The position numbers and the translations under genes are program-made. From assembly GCA_028275295.1 (NCBI GenBank), contig JAPWUY010000100.1:1-6780 (forward strand): a DNA stretch of 6,780 nucleotides, read 5' to 3'. Under the pieces are notes generated by a model. The model worked only from the letters and a program-made list of their open reading frames with translations, ran no database searches and was not told where the DNA came from. Positions 1 through 6,143 of the stretch are shown in pieces. Numbering within the stretch: the stretch's first letter is position 1; each line of letters opens with the position of its first letter. Source of the DNA: Thermodesulfobacteriota bacterium (GTDB taxonomy: Bacteria; Desulfobacterota; Desulfocorpusculales; Desulfocorpusculum).

Positions 1-50
1 ACCTCAAATGTCACGTCCTGGAGCTGGCTGAGACCATCTGAGGATTCCAT
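1..50 (-). CDS. Possible start of a next gene in the same operon (cut by the left window edge)
   Basis: Fifteen bases after the preceding stop codon, an ATG at 50-48 opens a frame that stays open to base 1 (MESSDGLSQLQDVTFE, then the edge). Other frames I checked from nearby starts close within the same stretch. The ribosome site is weak (GTGG about 8 bases upstream). Sixteen residues are too few to name a family; the LQDVTFE stretch is reminiscent of the first beta-strand of ABC ATPases but does not support a call. Confidence 0.3.
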   Translation of the reverse strand, partial: MESSDGLSQLQDVTFE

Positions 51-65
51 CCTGGAGGACCACTT

Positions 66-1100
66 TCAGGAAATCTCCTCTAAAGCCCTGGCCGCCTCGT
101 CCCTAGAGAACATGGGCGCGAGGATCATATCCCTACCACGGGAGATGAAGACATTGCCCCTTCCCTCCCTCACCTGTCCTATGGGTGTGGCCTCTACTCC
201 CATTGCACCTATGGCACCTACGACCTTCTCCACCCCATCTCGGCCAACGGAGATGAGAAGAGAGCCTGAAGCGAGAAGACCCATGGGATCTATCCCCAAG
301 ATCTCAGCCACTTTCTCGGTCTCCTCCATCACGGGTATCTTCTCCTCATGGACCATTATGTCCAGCCCGCATGCCCTGGCCATCTCCCACAAGGCTGTCA
401 TCAATCCACCCTCTGTGGGGTCGTGCATGGCATGGACAAGCCCCGTCTCCGATGCAGCCATGGCCTCCCTCACAACGCTTATCCCGGGAGAAAAAAGGAG
501 CTCGGAACACCTGAGGACCTCCTCCTCTGTCAGTGAATCCCTGAGTTTTGGATGCTCCCTGGCAAGGAGGGATGTTCCCTCTATGGCTATTTTTTTGGTG
601 AGAAGCACTATATCTCCCGGTTTTGCGCCATTTGATGGGATGAGCTTTCCTCTTTCCACCTCCCCCACCATCACTCCCACGACAACTGGCCTTCCGAGTC
701 CCAGGGAGATCTCCGTATGCCCACCACACAGGACGCATCCCAGTTCCCCGCATGCCCCTTTTATCTGGGAGAAGATCTCCTCGACCAGTTCCTGGGAGGT
801 CGCTTTTTCGGGAAGAAGGAGAGATGCGAGAAACCACCTGGGCCTTGCCCCAACACACGCCACATCATTGGCATTTATGTGGACCGCGTACCACCCTATT
901 CTCTCGGTGGCGAATGTTATGGGATCGGTCTTCACCACAACAAGTTTTTCACCCATCTCTATTACCGTTGCATCCCTTCCTATGCCTGGGCCCATGAGGA
1001 CTCTGGGATCAGCCCCGCAATACTTACTCAGGAGCCCTTCCAGAATTCCCATGGGCAATTTCCCCACTTGCAACGAGCCTCTAGGGCCAGCCGTCCCCAT
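66..1100 (-). CDS. AIR-synthase-family protein, HypE-like (lacks the HypE C-terminal cysteine)
   Basis: A 344-residue PurM/HypE/SelD/ThiL-type ATP-binding protein, predicted cytosolic. The N-terminal AIRS half shows GPGIGRDATVI (37-47), VKTDPIT (56-62), HINANDVACVGARPRWF (74-90) and GGHTEIS (126-132). The C-terminal AIRS_C half begins near PGDIVLLTK (161-169) and holds HDPTEGG (226-232) and LLASGSLLISV (275-285). The best match I know is the HypE-like group often labelled hydrogenase maturation factor. Genuine HypE ends in a Pro-Arg-Ile-Cys-type tail whose cysteine carries the carbamoyl/cyano group delivered to [NiFe] hydrogenase. Here the chain ends ARALEEIS with no terminal Cys, so the HypE reaction is unlikely. 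No other hyp or hydrogenase genes are in the window. The substrate is unknown. C117, C122 and C125 cluster just before GGHTE. The start is ATG 1100 with a good ribosome site, and the stop is TGA at 66-68. Confidence 0.88.
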   Translation of the reverse strand: MGTAGPRGSLQVGKLPMGILEGLLSKYCGADPRVLMGPGIGRDATVIEMGEKLVVVKTDPITFATERIGWYAVHINANDVACVGARPRWFLASLLLPEKATSQELVEEIFSQIKGACGELGCVLCGGHTEISLGLGRPVVVGVMVGEVERGKLIPSNGAKPGDIVLLTKKIAIEGTSLLAREHPKLRDSLTEEEVLRCSELLFSPGISVVREAMAASETGLVHAMHDPTEGGLMTALWEMARACGLDIMVHEEKIPVMEETEKVAEILGIDPMGLLASGSLLISVGRDGVEKVVGAIGAMGVEATPIGQVREGRGNVFISRGRDMILAPMFSRDEAARALEEIS

Positions 1101-1109
1101 GTCTCATCT

Positions 1110-1115
1110 CTCCTC
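1110..1115 (-). promoter_or_regulatory. Shine-Dalgarno site of the AIR-synthase-family gene
   Basis: GAGGAG on the minus strand ends 9 bases before ATG 1100, inside the 25-base gap after the HD gene. It supports ATG 1100 as the start. Confidence 0.65.
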
Positions 1116-1125
1116 GGGCAAGGGA

Positions 1126-2577
1126 TCAGACATTGGTGGTGTAAGAAGGCAGCCTCTCGGTCAGTAGGGCCTCAGCAGCCTGGGAGAGGTCCTCGTCGGC
1201 CGAATGATCGGGCGCCATCAATCGCATCTTTATTATCCTGTACGGCACATTCTCCAGCATCGCTGCCAAGGTCTCCTGCTCCACCCTCCCTGTATTCTCG
1301 TTCAAGACCCAGATGGATTGATTCGGGTCCAGCGGATTGTCCGGTCTCGGATCGTGGGAGGCCAAGTCCACCACGAATCTGAGTCCCCTCTTTTGGGGAG
1401 GGAGTTTTTCCCGGATCATGCCCTCTATCCTCCTTCTGTTTTCCGGATCCCTCCTCAGGAAAAGATCAGCAAGAGGGCTACTTTTGTCCCTGGCATCGAG
1501 GTAAAAGGTCCTCTCATAAGAGGTCACCCATTGTCTTTTCCTGTGGAGAACCGCCACCCACGCATCGCCCAGCCTCTTGAGCCTTCTCACCCTGCTTTTG
1601 GCCCAGAGCCTCACTGTGTGAAAAAGCGAATACTCAGTGAGCTCCAAGTACGTATCTGGGTCCTCCATCGGGGACCTCGGCATGATCTCCTTCAAGGTTT
1701 GAAAAAAGATGGGCTGGATGCTCAAGTCCAGAGCGCGGGTCGTCCTGTGATAGTAGATGGCCTGGAAGAGGTTTATCCTCGCCTGGAGAAACTGTTGCAA
1801 AGCGGGTAGGCCATAGGAGCTGAATGTGATCCCCTTTTCGCTCACGAAGGTGTAGTGGAGGATTCGATCGATGTCTATGGGGTCCCTGGAAAGGCCGCTG
1901 AAATAAGCATCCCTTCTCACGAAATCGAGGCTGTCCACGGTGAATATGCCACTCGAGAAGAGCATTCTCAAGATCCTGAGCCATGAAGGAACGGCCTTCT
2001 CGTTCTCCCCTTTGGACGGCCTCTTTATGAGGAAGGCGATCCAACTGGGGTCCAGTTCCTCCTCGTCAGCGAAACGCCCCGATGGCGCCCTCCTTATCCC
2101 TTTGAGGAGGGAGCCCAATATCTTCTCGATGATGAACTGGCCCACAATTTCGTGATTTATTCCCCATCTGGGCTCCAGGTATTCGGAGTCGAACATATGG
2201 CTGAAAGGGCCGTGTCCGATGTCGTGGAGGAGCCCTGCGAGTCTCATCATGGATTCCACAAAGGGCATGGAAGGAGTATCCGGATGATGCATCCTCAGCC
2301 TCGGCCACAGATGACATGCGAAGCGGCCAGCCACATGCATGGCCCCGAGGGAATGCTGGAAACGGCTGTGCTCAGCGGAGGGATAAACCCAGAATGCGCT
2401 CTGGAGCTGGTGGATGTATCTCAGCCTCTGAATCCAAGGATTGTCCAGGATCGCTTCCTCTGTAGCGAGCTCATCAGAGCCGGGAAGGGGTCGGCAGTAA
2501 TGGATGTATCCGTGCACCGCGTCTGAGATTATCCCAACTCCACGATAAGGCTGATTCACTAGGGAGTCATCTACCAT
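1126..2577 (-). CDS. HD-domain phosphohydrolase, COG1078 / dNTPase-like (SAMHD1-related)
   Basis: Predicted cytosolic metal-dependent phosphohydrolase of 483 residues. From ATG 2577 the order is: DAVHGYIHY (20-27), the family entry motif; SRFQHSLGAMHVAG (71-84) with metal ligand H75; LLHDIGHGPFSHMF (116-129) with the HD pair H118-D119 and further His at 122 and 127; GINHEIVG (139-146); and TVDSLDFVRRDAYFSG (213-228) with the last metal-ligand Asp (D215). Together these give a complete H...HD...D set, so it should be catalytically active. Relatives include the Enterococcus dNTP triphosphohydrolase EF1143 and eukaryotic SAMHD1, so a dNTPase role in nucleotide-pool control is the best guess; the substrate cannot be read from sequence. 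The C-terminal 200 residues are Arg-rich and match the family only generally. It overlaps the ComEA-like gene by 11 bases and stops at 1126-1128, 25 bases before the next start. Confidence 0.9.
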   Translation of the reverse strand: MVDDSLVNQPYRGVGIISDAVHGYIHYCRPLPGSDELATEEAILDNPWIQRLRYIHQLQSAFWVYPSAEHSRFQHSLGAMHVAGRFACHLWPRLRMHHPDTPSMPFVESMMRLAGLLHDIGHGPFSHMFDSEYLEPRWGINHEIVGQFIIEKILGSLLKGIRRAPSGRFADEEELDPSWIAFLIKRPSKGENEKAVPSWLRILRMLFSSGIFTVDSLDFVRRDAYFSGLSRDPIDIDRILHYTFVSEKGITFSSYGLPALQQFLQARINLFQAIYYHRTTRALDLSIQPIFFQTLKEIMPRSPMEDPDTYLELTEYSLFHTVRLWAKSRVRRLKRLGDAWVAVLHRKRQWVTSYERTFYLDARDKSSPLADLFLRRDPENRRRIEGMIREKLPPQKRGLRFVVDLASHDPRPDNPLDPNQSIWVLNENTGRVEQETLAAMLENVPYRIIKMRLMAPDHSADEDLSQAAEALLTERLPSYTTNV

Positions 2578-3211
2578 CCTCGCCAATACCTCCCAGGGGC
2601 TTCCTCTCGCCCACTGTGACCAGGCCCTCGAGACTCGCGAGGGAACTCTTTCTGATCCCTCGAACCCTCTGAAGATCTTCGAGAGATTCAAATGGTCCTC
2701 CCCTGGCCCTCTCCCTCACTATTTTTCTAGCCAAAGCAGGGCCCACTTCTGGAAGCAGGACCAGATCCCGCGGGCCCGCCCTGTTGAGGTCCATGGTGTA
2801 GCCCAAAAGGTAGATTTCCCGCTCCCTCATCGTGCCCGTCGAGAAACGAGGGGGTGAGCCCCCTTCTGAGAACTCCAATGAGGTGAAATCTTCGAGAACG
2901 AACCCGTCCACATCTCCCCCGATCTTCACCCCTAGCCTTTCCAGAAATTCCCTGGGGCTGACCCCCCTGGGTGCCAAATAAACTCCGTCTTTGTCACCCA
3001 GTCCCCTCACCTGGATATGGATGCAGTGCTCACAGAGGCCATCCCTGAAATCCTGGGCCCTTTTTCCACCAAAAAGCTCCACGAGGAGAAGAAAGACTGC
3101 CAGGGCCACGGCGAGAAAGAGGGCTCCATTGGGAAAAGGGCCCTTGGAGTGCCCTTCGCCTCCTTGGTCTTTGACTTCTTGCCCCGATTCCTCGCTCATA
3201 TCCAGATACAC
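2567..3211 (-). CDS. Membrane-anchored ComEA-like helix-hairpin-helix protein
   Basis: A 214-residue protein with a short charged N-terminus, one transmembrane segment (about 29-47, AVALAVFLLLVELF) and a middle region (about 64-115, IQVRGLGDKDGVYLAPRGVSPREFL) that loosely resembles an SLBB fold. The C-terminal tandem helix-hairpin-helix region (139-200) contains MDLNRAGPRDLVLLPEVGPALARKI and LEDLQRVRGIRKSSLASLEGLVTV. This order (anchor, SLBB-like, HhH2) is that of Gram-positive ComEA, the surface receptor that binds incoming double-stranded DNA in transformation. Many Gram-negative ComEA proteins are shorter and periplasmic. A C-x-x-C (60-63) lies just outside the membrane segment. No other competence gene is visible, so a role in DNA uptake is inference; general DNA binding is the alternative. 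The start is GTG 3211 behind AGGGGTGG; ATG 3199 is equally possible. It begins 31 bases after the sensor gene and overlaps the HD gene by 11 bases. Confidence 0.85.
   Translation of the reverse strand: MYLDMSEESGQEVKDQGGEGHSKGPFPNGALFLAVALAVFLLLVELFGGKRAQDFRDGLCEHCIHIQVRGLGDKDGVYLAPRGVSPREFLERLGVKIGGDVDGFVLEDFTSLEFSEGGSPPRFSTGTMREREIYLLGYTMDLNRAGPRDLVLLPEVGPALARKIVRERARGGPFESLEDLQRVRGIRKSSLASLEGLVTVGERKPLGGIGEDGR
2588..2594 (-). promoter_or_regulatory. Shine-Dalgarno site for the HD phosphohydrolase gene, favouring ATG 2577
   Basis: GGGAGGT on the minus strand ends 10 bases before ATG 2577, inside the ComEA-like gene. It supports ATG 2577 over an upstream start at 2691 that would overlap the preceding gene by 125 bases. 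Confidence 0.6.
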
Positions 3212-3242
3212 GATCCACCCCTAGGAGCCCCCTCGCTCCAGC

Positions 3243-4280
3243 TCAGCGCTCCTCGGGAGATCCGGGCTCATTGTCCGCATATTCGGGATAGTATCTCTTC
3301 AGGCATTCAGGGCATACACCGTGAGTGAAGTCCACATGGGAGTGCTCCCTCAGATAGCTCTCCAATTGCCTCCAATAGCCTCTGTCATCCCTCACCCTTT
3401 TGCAGTGGCTGCATATGGGAAGAAGGCCCCTGAGGGTCCGAACCTCGGCTAGGGCCTTTCTCAATTCCTCTGCCTCCGCGGCTAGCTCCTCCTTAGCCTC
3501 CGCGAGCTCCGAGAAGACGAGAGAAAAAGGCTCTTGGATACCAGTCTTCAAGATTGCCTTGAGGATCATGTAGAAGGAGGCGATCTTGAGATAATGCCCG
3601 ACCATGTTGAAAAAGCCGTAGACGTCGACATAAAGGGTGAATGATAGCTCCGATGCTATTGTCAGGGCCATTGCAGCTGTGAGCCACCTTACAACCTCCT
3701 CACTTAGGCCATTTCTCTTCCCCTTGAGCCAAACTATGCACCCGAGGAGGATGGCGCAGATCATGTACTCGGCTGCCACCTTGAATCCAGTGAGCCCCCT
3801 TCCCTCAAGGAAGCAATCGGGGAAGCTCCTCAATCCCAATATCCAGAAGAGAAAGCCACCTGTTGCTATGGCGTATCCGAGAAAGAGAGGGGAGATGGGG
3901 ATAGATTTCTTCCTGCTCAGGACGAAGGAAGCCAAGACAAAGGAGAAAGTCTCCAGGGACCTAGCCGATATCCACAGTTGAGTGGGAAGGTTCGCGTCGA
4001 AACCAGGGAATACACCCATCCCCTTGTATGCTAATGTGTGAACCAGGTCGATACCCCCCACAAAGAGATAGGAAGTTCCCACAACCTCCAGGTACCTGTG
4101 GGTGCCCAAAGACCTGGTCGTCCACATGAATGCGAAGATGGACCAAGCCACGACCACTGAGAAGATCTCGGCCAGGCTGTGGAAGAGCAAATAGCTCTGA
4201 AGCTTGGCCAGGTATAGCCCGAGGAAGACGGCAGCCCATAGGACCCATGGGATCACTCTTTTTGGAAGGGACTTAGCCAC
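3243..4280 (-). CDS. MASE3-type integral membrane sensor with C-terminal four-cysteine (zinc-ribbon-like) module
   Basis: Numbering is from GTG 4280 (345 residues). About eight hydrophobic segments (roughly 10-27, 31-52, 65-85, 102-121, 128-149, 167-185, 196-221, 224-244) form a membrane domain. The blocks GTSYLFVGGIDLVHTLAYKG (68-87) and LPTQLWISARSLE (98-110) are typical of MASE3, a membrane sensing domain normally attached to histidine kinases or GGDEF proteins. A charged coiled-coil stretch (about 255-284) leads to a compact module beginning LLPICSHCKRVRDDRGYW and ending GVCPECLKRYYPE, with C290, C293, C323 and C326. I recognise this module as a recurrent C-terminal tail of bacterial sensory proteins; its role is unknown to me. 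No kinase, GGDEF, EAL or HD domain is present. GTG 4280 is chosen because GGGAAGG lies 8 bases upstream and lysC has just ended. A TTG at 4337 would add 19 hydrophilic residues and overlap lysC. The stop is TGA at 3243. Confidence 0.85.
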   Translation of the reverse strand: MAKSLPKRVIPWVLWAAVFLGLYLAKLQSYLLFHSLAEIFSVVVAWSIFAFMWTTRSLGTHRYLEVVGTSYLFVGGIDLVHTLAYKGMGVFPGFDANLPTQLWISARSLETFSFVLASFVLSRKKSIPISPLFLGYAIATGGFLFWILGLRSFPDCFLEGRGLTGFKVAAEYMICAILLGCIVWLKGKRNGLSEEVVRWLTAAMALTIASELSFTLYVDVYGFFNMVGHYLKIASFYMILKAILKTGIQEPFSLVFSELAEAKEELAAEAEELRKALAEVRTLRGLLPICSHCKRVRDDRGYWRQLESYLREHSHVDFTHGVCPECLKRYYPEYADNEPGSPEER

Positions 4281-4302
4281 CAGTTGAGCCTTCCCAAAAA
4301 TT

Positions 4303-4821
4303 TCAGGCCTCTTGCACTGCTTCCTCTCCCAGTCCAAAGGCCTTGTGGAGGACCCTCACGGCCAGTTCCTTGTACTTGGCCTCTATCACGCAGGATATCT
4401 TTATCTCCGAGGTGGAGATCATCTGGATATTTATTCCTTCTGATGCGAGTGCGGCGAACATCTTGGATGCAACGCCGGAATGGGTCCTCATGCCAACCCC
4501 CACGATGGAGACTTTCGCTATGTCGGGATCCCATGCGACTCCCTTGGCTCCCAATTCCTTCCCAACCTTCTCCACTATCTCCACTGCCCTCGTCATATCC
4601 CCTTTGGGCACTGTGAAGGTGAGGTCGGTGAACCCGTCCTCGCTCACGTTCTGCACTATCATGTCCACTACAATATTGGCCTCGGCCAAGGGGCCGAAAA
4701 TCCTTGCCGCAACACCTGGGGTGTCCGGGACCTTCTTTATGGTGATCTTCCCCTCGTCCGTCTTGTACGTGACCCCGGTCACCACCACCCTCTCCATTGA
4801 CTGATCTTCTGCCACGACCAT
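4303..4821 (-). CDS. Possible separately translated aspartokinase beta subunit (internal in-frame start in lysC)
   Basis: At lysC codon 239 an in-frame ATG (4821-4819) is preceded by GAGGAGG (4836-4830 on the minus strand) with an 8-base spacer, a textbook ribosome site. Translation from it gives a 172-residue protein holding only the two ACT domains and the linker ([16 protein letters not shown]...). Aspartokinases of the alpha2beta2 class (B. subtilis AK II, C. glutamicum) are known to make their beta subunit from an in-frame internal start at nearly the same place, around residue 246-250 of the alpha chain, with a product of about 160-172 residues. A second ATG, M247, lies at 4797 without such a site. 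The purine run also encodes Glu-Glu-Asp, so chance or protein constraint is a real alternative. Confidence 0.55.
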   Translation of the reverse strand: MVVAEDQSMERVVVTGVTYKTDEGKITIKKVPDTPGVAARIFGPLAEANIVVDMIVQNVSEDGFTDLTFTVPKGDMTRAVEIVEKVGKELGAKGVAWDPDIAKVSIVGVGMRTHSGVASKMFAALASEGINIQMISTSEIKISCVIEAKYKELAVRVLHKAFGLGEEAVQEA

Positions 4822-5535
4822 CGTCCCATCCTCCTCGGAAAAACTGGACCTCACATGAATTGGAACGTTGTACTTCATGGCGAATTCCACGGATCTTGTC
4901 TGGAGCACTTTAGCCCCCAGGGAGGCCATCTCCAGCATCTCCTCATAGGAGATCTTGGGTATCTTCCGTGCCTCGGGGCAGATATTGGGATCAGTAGTGA
5001 AAACCCCCTCGACGTCCGTGTAGATCTCGCAGAGATCGGCTCCCAGGGCGGCTGCTATGGCAACTGCCGTGAGATCGGATCCCCCTCTTCCCAGCGTGGT
5101 TATGTTCCCCTCCTGATCTATGCCCTGGAAGCCAGCAACCACGACTATCTTCCCCTCCTTCAATTCCCTCTCGAGCCTGCTTCCGTCTATGCTCTGGATC
5201 CTAGCGGTGGAATAGTTGCTGTCCGTGAAGATCCTCACCTGATGGCCCAGGAGGGAAACGGCCGGGAAGCCCATGTCCTGTAATGCCATGGCCAAAAGGG
5301 AGGATGTCACTTGCTCGCCCGTAGCCAAAAGCACATCCACTTCCCTTTGGGAGGGCCTAGGGCTGACCTCCTTGGCGAGGGCAAGAAGTCTGTCTGTCTC
5401 GCCAGCCATGGCTGATACGACCACCACTACCTCGTTTCCTTGTTCCCTTGTCCTCGCGACCCTCTTCGCCACGTTGCGAATCCTCTCCAGATTGGCAACT
5501 GAGGTTCCACCAAATTTCTGGACAATCAGAGCCAA
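4303..5535 (-). CDS. lysC: Aspartate kinase (aspartokinase), alpha subunit / full-length
   Basis: Phosphorylates L-aspartate with ATP to 4-phospho-L-aspartate, the committed step toward lysine, threonine, methionine and diaminopimelate; cytosolic. The 410-residue product has the usual length of the class represented by Bacillus and Corynebacterium enzymes. The N-terminal amino-acid-kinase domain shows KFGGTS (7-12), VVVAGFQG (131-138), TLGRGGSD (147-154) and [12 protein letters not shown] (172-183). Two C-terminal ACT regulatory domains follow: about 265-335 ([19 protein letters not shown]) and 340-405 ([18 protein letters not shown], then [10 protein letters not shown]). ACT domains of this class bind lysine and/or threonine as feedback effectors; which one cannot be told here. 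The start is TTG with a strong ribosome site. It ends with TGA at 4303-4305. The 89-base gap upstream is too short for a lysine riboswitch. Most early Arg codons are AGG. Confidence 0.97.
   Translation of the reverse strand: MALIVQKFGGTSVANLERIRNVAKRVARTREQGNEVVVVVSAMAGETDRLLALAKEVSPRPSQREVDVLLATGEQVTSSLLAMALQDMGFPAVSLLGHQVRIFTDSNYSTARIQSIDGSRLERELKEGKIVVVAGFQGIDQEGNITTLGRGGSDLTAVAIAAALGADLCEIYTDVEGVFTTDPNICPEARKIPKISYEEMLEMASLGAKVLQTRSVEFAMKYNVPIHVRSSFSEEDGTMVVAEDQSMERVVVTGVTYKTDEGKITIKKVPDTPGVAARIFGPLAEANIVVDMIVQNVSEDGFTDLTFTVPKGDMTRAVEIVEKVGKELGAKGVAWDPDIAKVSIVGVGMRTHSGVASKMFAALASEGINIQMISTSEIKISCVIEAKYKELAVRVLHKAFGLGEEAVQEA
4830..4836 (-). promoter_or_regulatory. Internal Shine-Dalgarno inside lysC (candidate beta-subunit start)
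   Basis: GAGGAGG on the minus strand, 8 bases before an in-frame ATG at 4821. It is as strong a match as the sites in front of several genes in this window. It falls at the junction between the kinase domain and the ACT domains. Confidence 0.5.
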
Positions 5536-5539
5536 CTCC

Positions 5540-5548
5540 TCACCTCCC
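5540..5548 (-). promoter_or_regulatory. Shine-Dalgarno site of lysC, deciding a TTG start
   Basis: Read on the minus strand this is GGGAGGTGA, a near-perfect anti-16S match. GGAGG ends 7 bases before TTG at 5535-5533. No in-frame ATG lies between this site and the conserved KFGGTS motif at residues 7-12, so the site fixes the unusual TTG as the lysC start. Confidence 0.85.
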
Positions 5549-5553
5549 GGAAT

Positions 5554-5595
5554 TCTTCGAAGCCGCCTCTGTCCTCGCGGCCGAAGAGATTTTTT
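5554..5595 (+). terminator. Hairpin plus T6 tract facing the antisense direction in the tsaE-lysC gap
   Basis: In the 89-base gap, TCTTCG (5554-5559) pairs perfectly with CGAAGA (5582-5587), and GCCGC (5562-5566) with GCGGC (5577-5581). A two-base bulge (5560-5561) separates the two stem segments and the loop is 10 bases. On the plus strand the stem is followed after two bases by six T (5590-5595), the layout of a Rho-independent terminator for plus-strand transcripts. All genes here are on the minus strand. In their mRNA the tract becomes A6 before the hairpin and no U-tract follows, so it should not terminate the operon. The hairpin would end 5 bases before the lysC Shine-Dalgarno. It may instead be a lysC leader structure, or chance. 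Confidence 0.4.
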
Positions 5596-5624
5596 CCAGA
5601 GAGTCCCCTCGAGACCTCCACGCT

Positions 5625-6143
5625 CTAGGCGCTCGATAAGGCCTCTTTTCCTTTGAGCCTTTCCAGGACCTCCCTGTGCATGGGGCCAAGGGCCCTCAAG
5701 ACTATTCTCCTCGATTTTGGGCCTTCGATGGAGAGGGTCACATCCATTCTATCCTCGGGAAGAAATCCCTCTATCTTCTCTGCCCACTCCAGAGCGCAGA
5801 CCCCTTGGCCTTCCAGGTATTCATCCAGACCCAGTTCGGGATCCAACTCCCCCTCCTTCATCCTGTAAAGATCGATGTGGTACAGGGGAAGTCTTCCCCC
5901 AACATATTCGTGGATCAGGGAGAAGGTGGGACTCGTTACAGCCTCCCTCTCGGGTATCCCCAATCCCCTTGCCATCCCCTGGACGAATCTCGTCTTTCCG
6001 GAGCCCAGCTCCCCTCTCAGGCCAACCACTGTGCCGGCCTTGGCAACGCGGCCTAGGCTCTCACCCAGGGACATGGTCTCCCTCTCTGACCTGGTCTTCA
6101 CCTCCAGGAGATCGGCCTTTTCACATGTAAAGACAACAGGCAT
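5625..6143 (-). CDS. tsaE: tRNA threonylcarbamoyladenosine biosynthesis ATPase TsaE (YjeE)
   Basis: P-loop ATPase that works with TsaB and TsaD to place threonylcarbamoyl on A37 of ANN-decoding tRNAs; cytosolic. The 172-residue product carries the family motifs: T-x-S-x-x-x-T near 17-23, Walker A GELGSGKT (44-51), TSPTFSL (70-76), LYHIDLYR (87-94) with the acidic residue D91, and LEWAEK (118-123). Family members are usually about 150 residues, so the C-terminal tail is slightly long. The ATG at 6143 lies inside nnrD (23-base overlap) and is preceded by GATGAGGG, which sits too close to be a good ribosome site. A GTG at 6101 would remove the overlap, but its GGAG abuts the start codon; the start is therefore not settled. 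It ends with TAG at 5625-5627. The nnr-tsaE pairing is common in bacteria. Confidence 0.96.
   Translation of the reverse strand: MPVVFTCEKADLLEVKTRSERETMSLGESLGRVAKAGTVVGLRGELGSGKTRFVQGMARGLGIPEREAVTSPTFSLIHEYVGGRLPLYHIDLYRMKEGELDPELGLDEYLEGQGVCALEWAEKIEGFLPEDRMDVTLSIEGPKSRRIVLRALGPMHREVLERLKGKEALSSA

Noticed and set aside
1..50. Calling the left-edge frame an ABC-transporter ATPase from LQDVTFE.
   Set aside because: Only about 16 residues are visible, with no Walker A and no Y-loop or A-loop context; the resemblance is too short to mean anything.
66..1100. Calling this gene hypE outright.
   Set aside because: The conserved C-terminal Cys tail required for carbamoyl/cyano transfer is absent and no hyp neighbours are seen, so only a family-level name is justified.
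112..1167. A 351-codon open frame on the plus strand opposite the HypE-like gene.
   Set aside because: It is the antisense shadow of a gene with clear family motifs. Its translation is Ser/Pro/Thr-rich low-complexity with no recognisable domain, and it has no convincing ribosome site. Other long plus-strand frames opposite lysC, tsaE and the sensor gene have the same character.
3243..4280. Reading the MASE3 protein as a broken histidine kinase.
   Set aside because: There is no frameshift or kinase remnant downstream; the four-Cys module is a complete, natural-looking C-terminus, and the next gene starts normally 31 bases later.
5536..5624. Lysine riboswitch (L-box) ahead of lysC.
   Set aside because: The spacer is 89 bases, far shorter than the roughly 170-base or longer aptamer, and none of the expected conserved core is visible.
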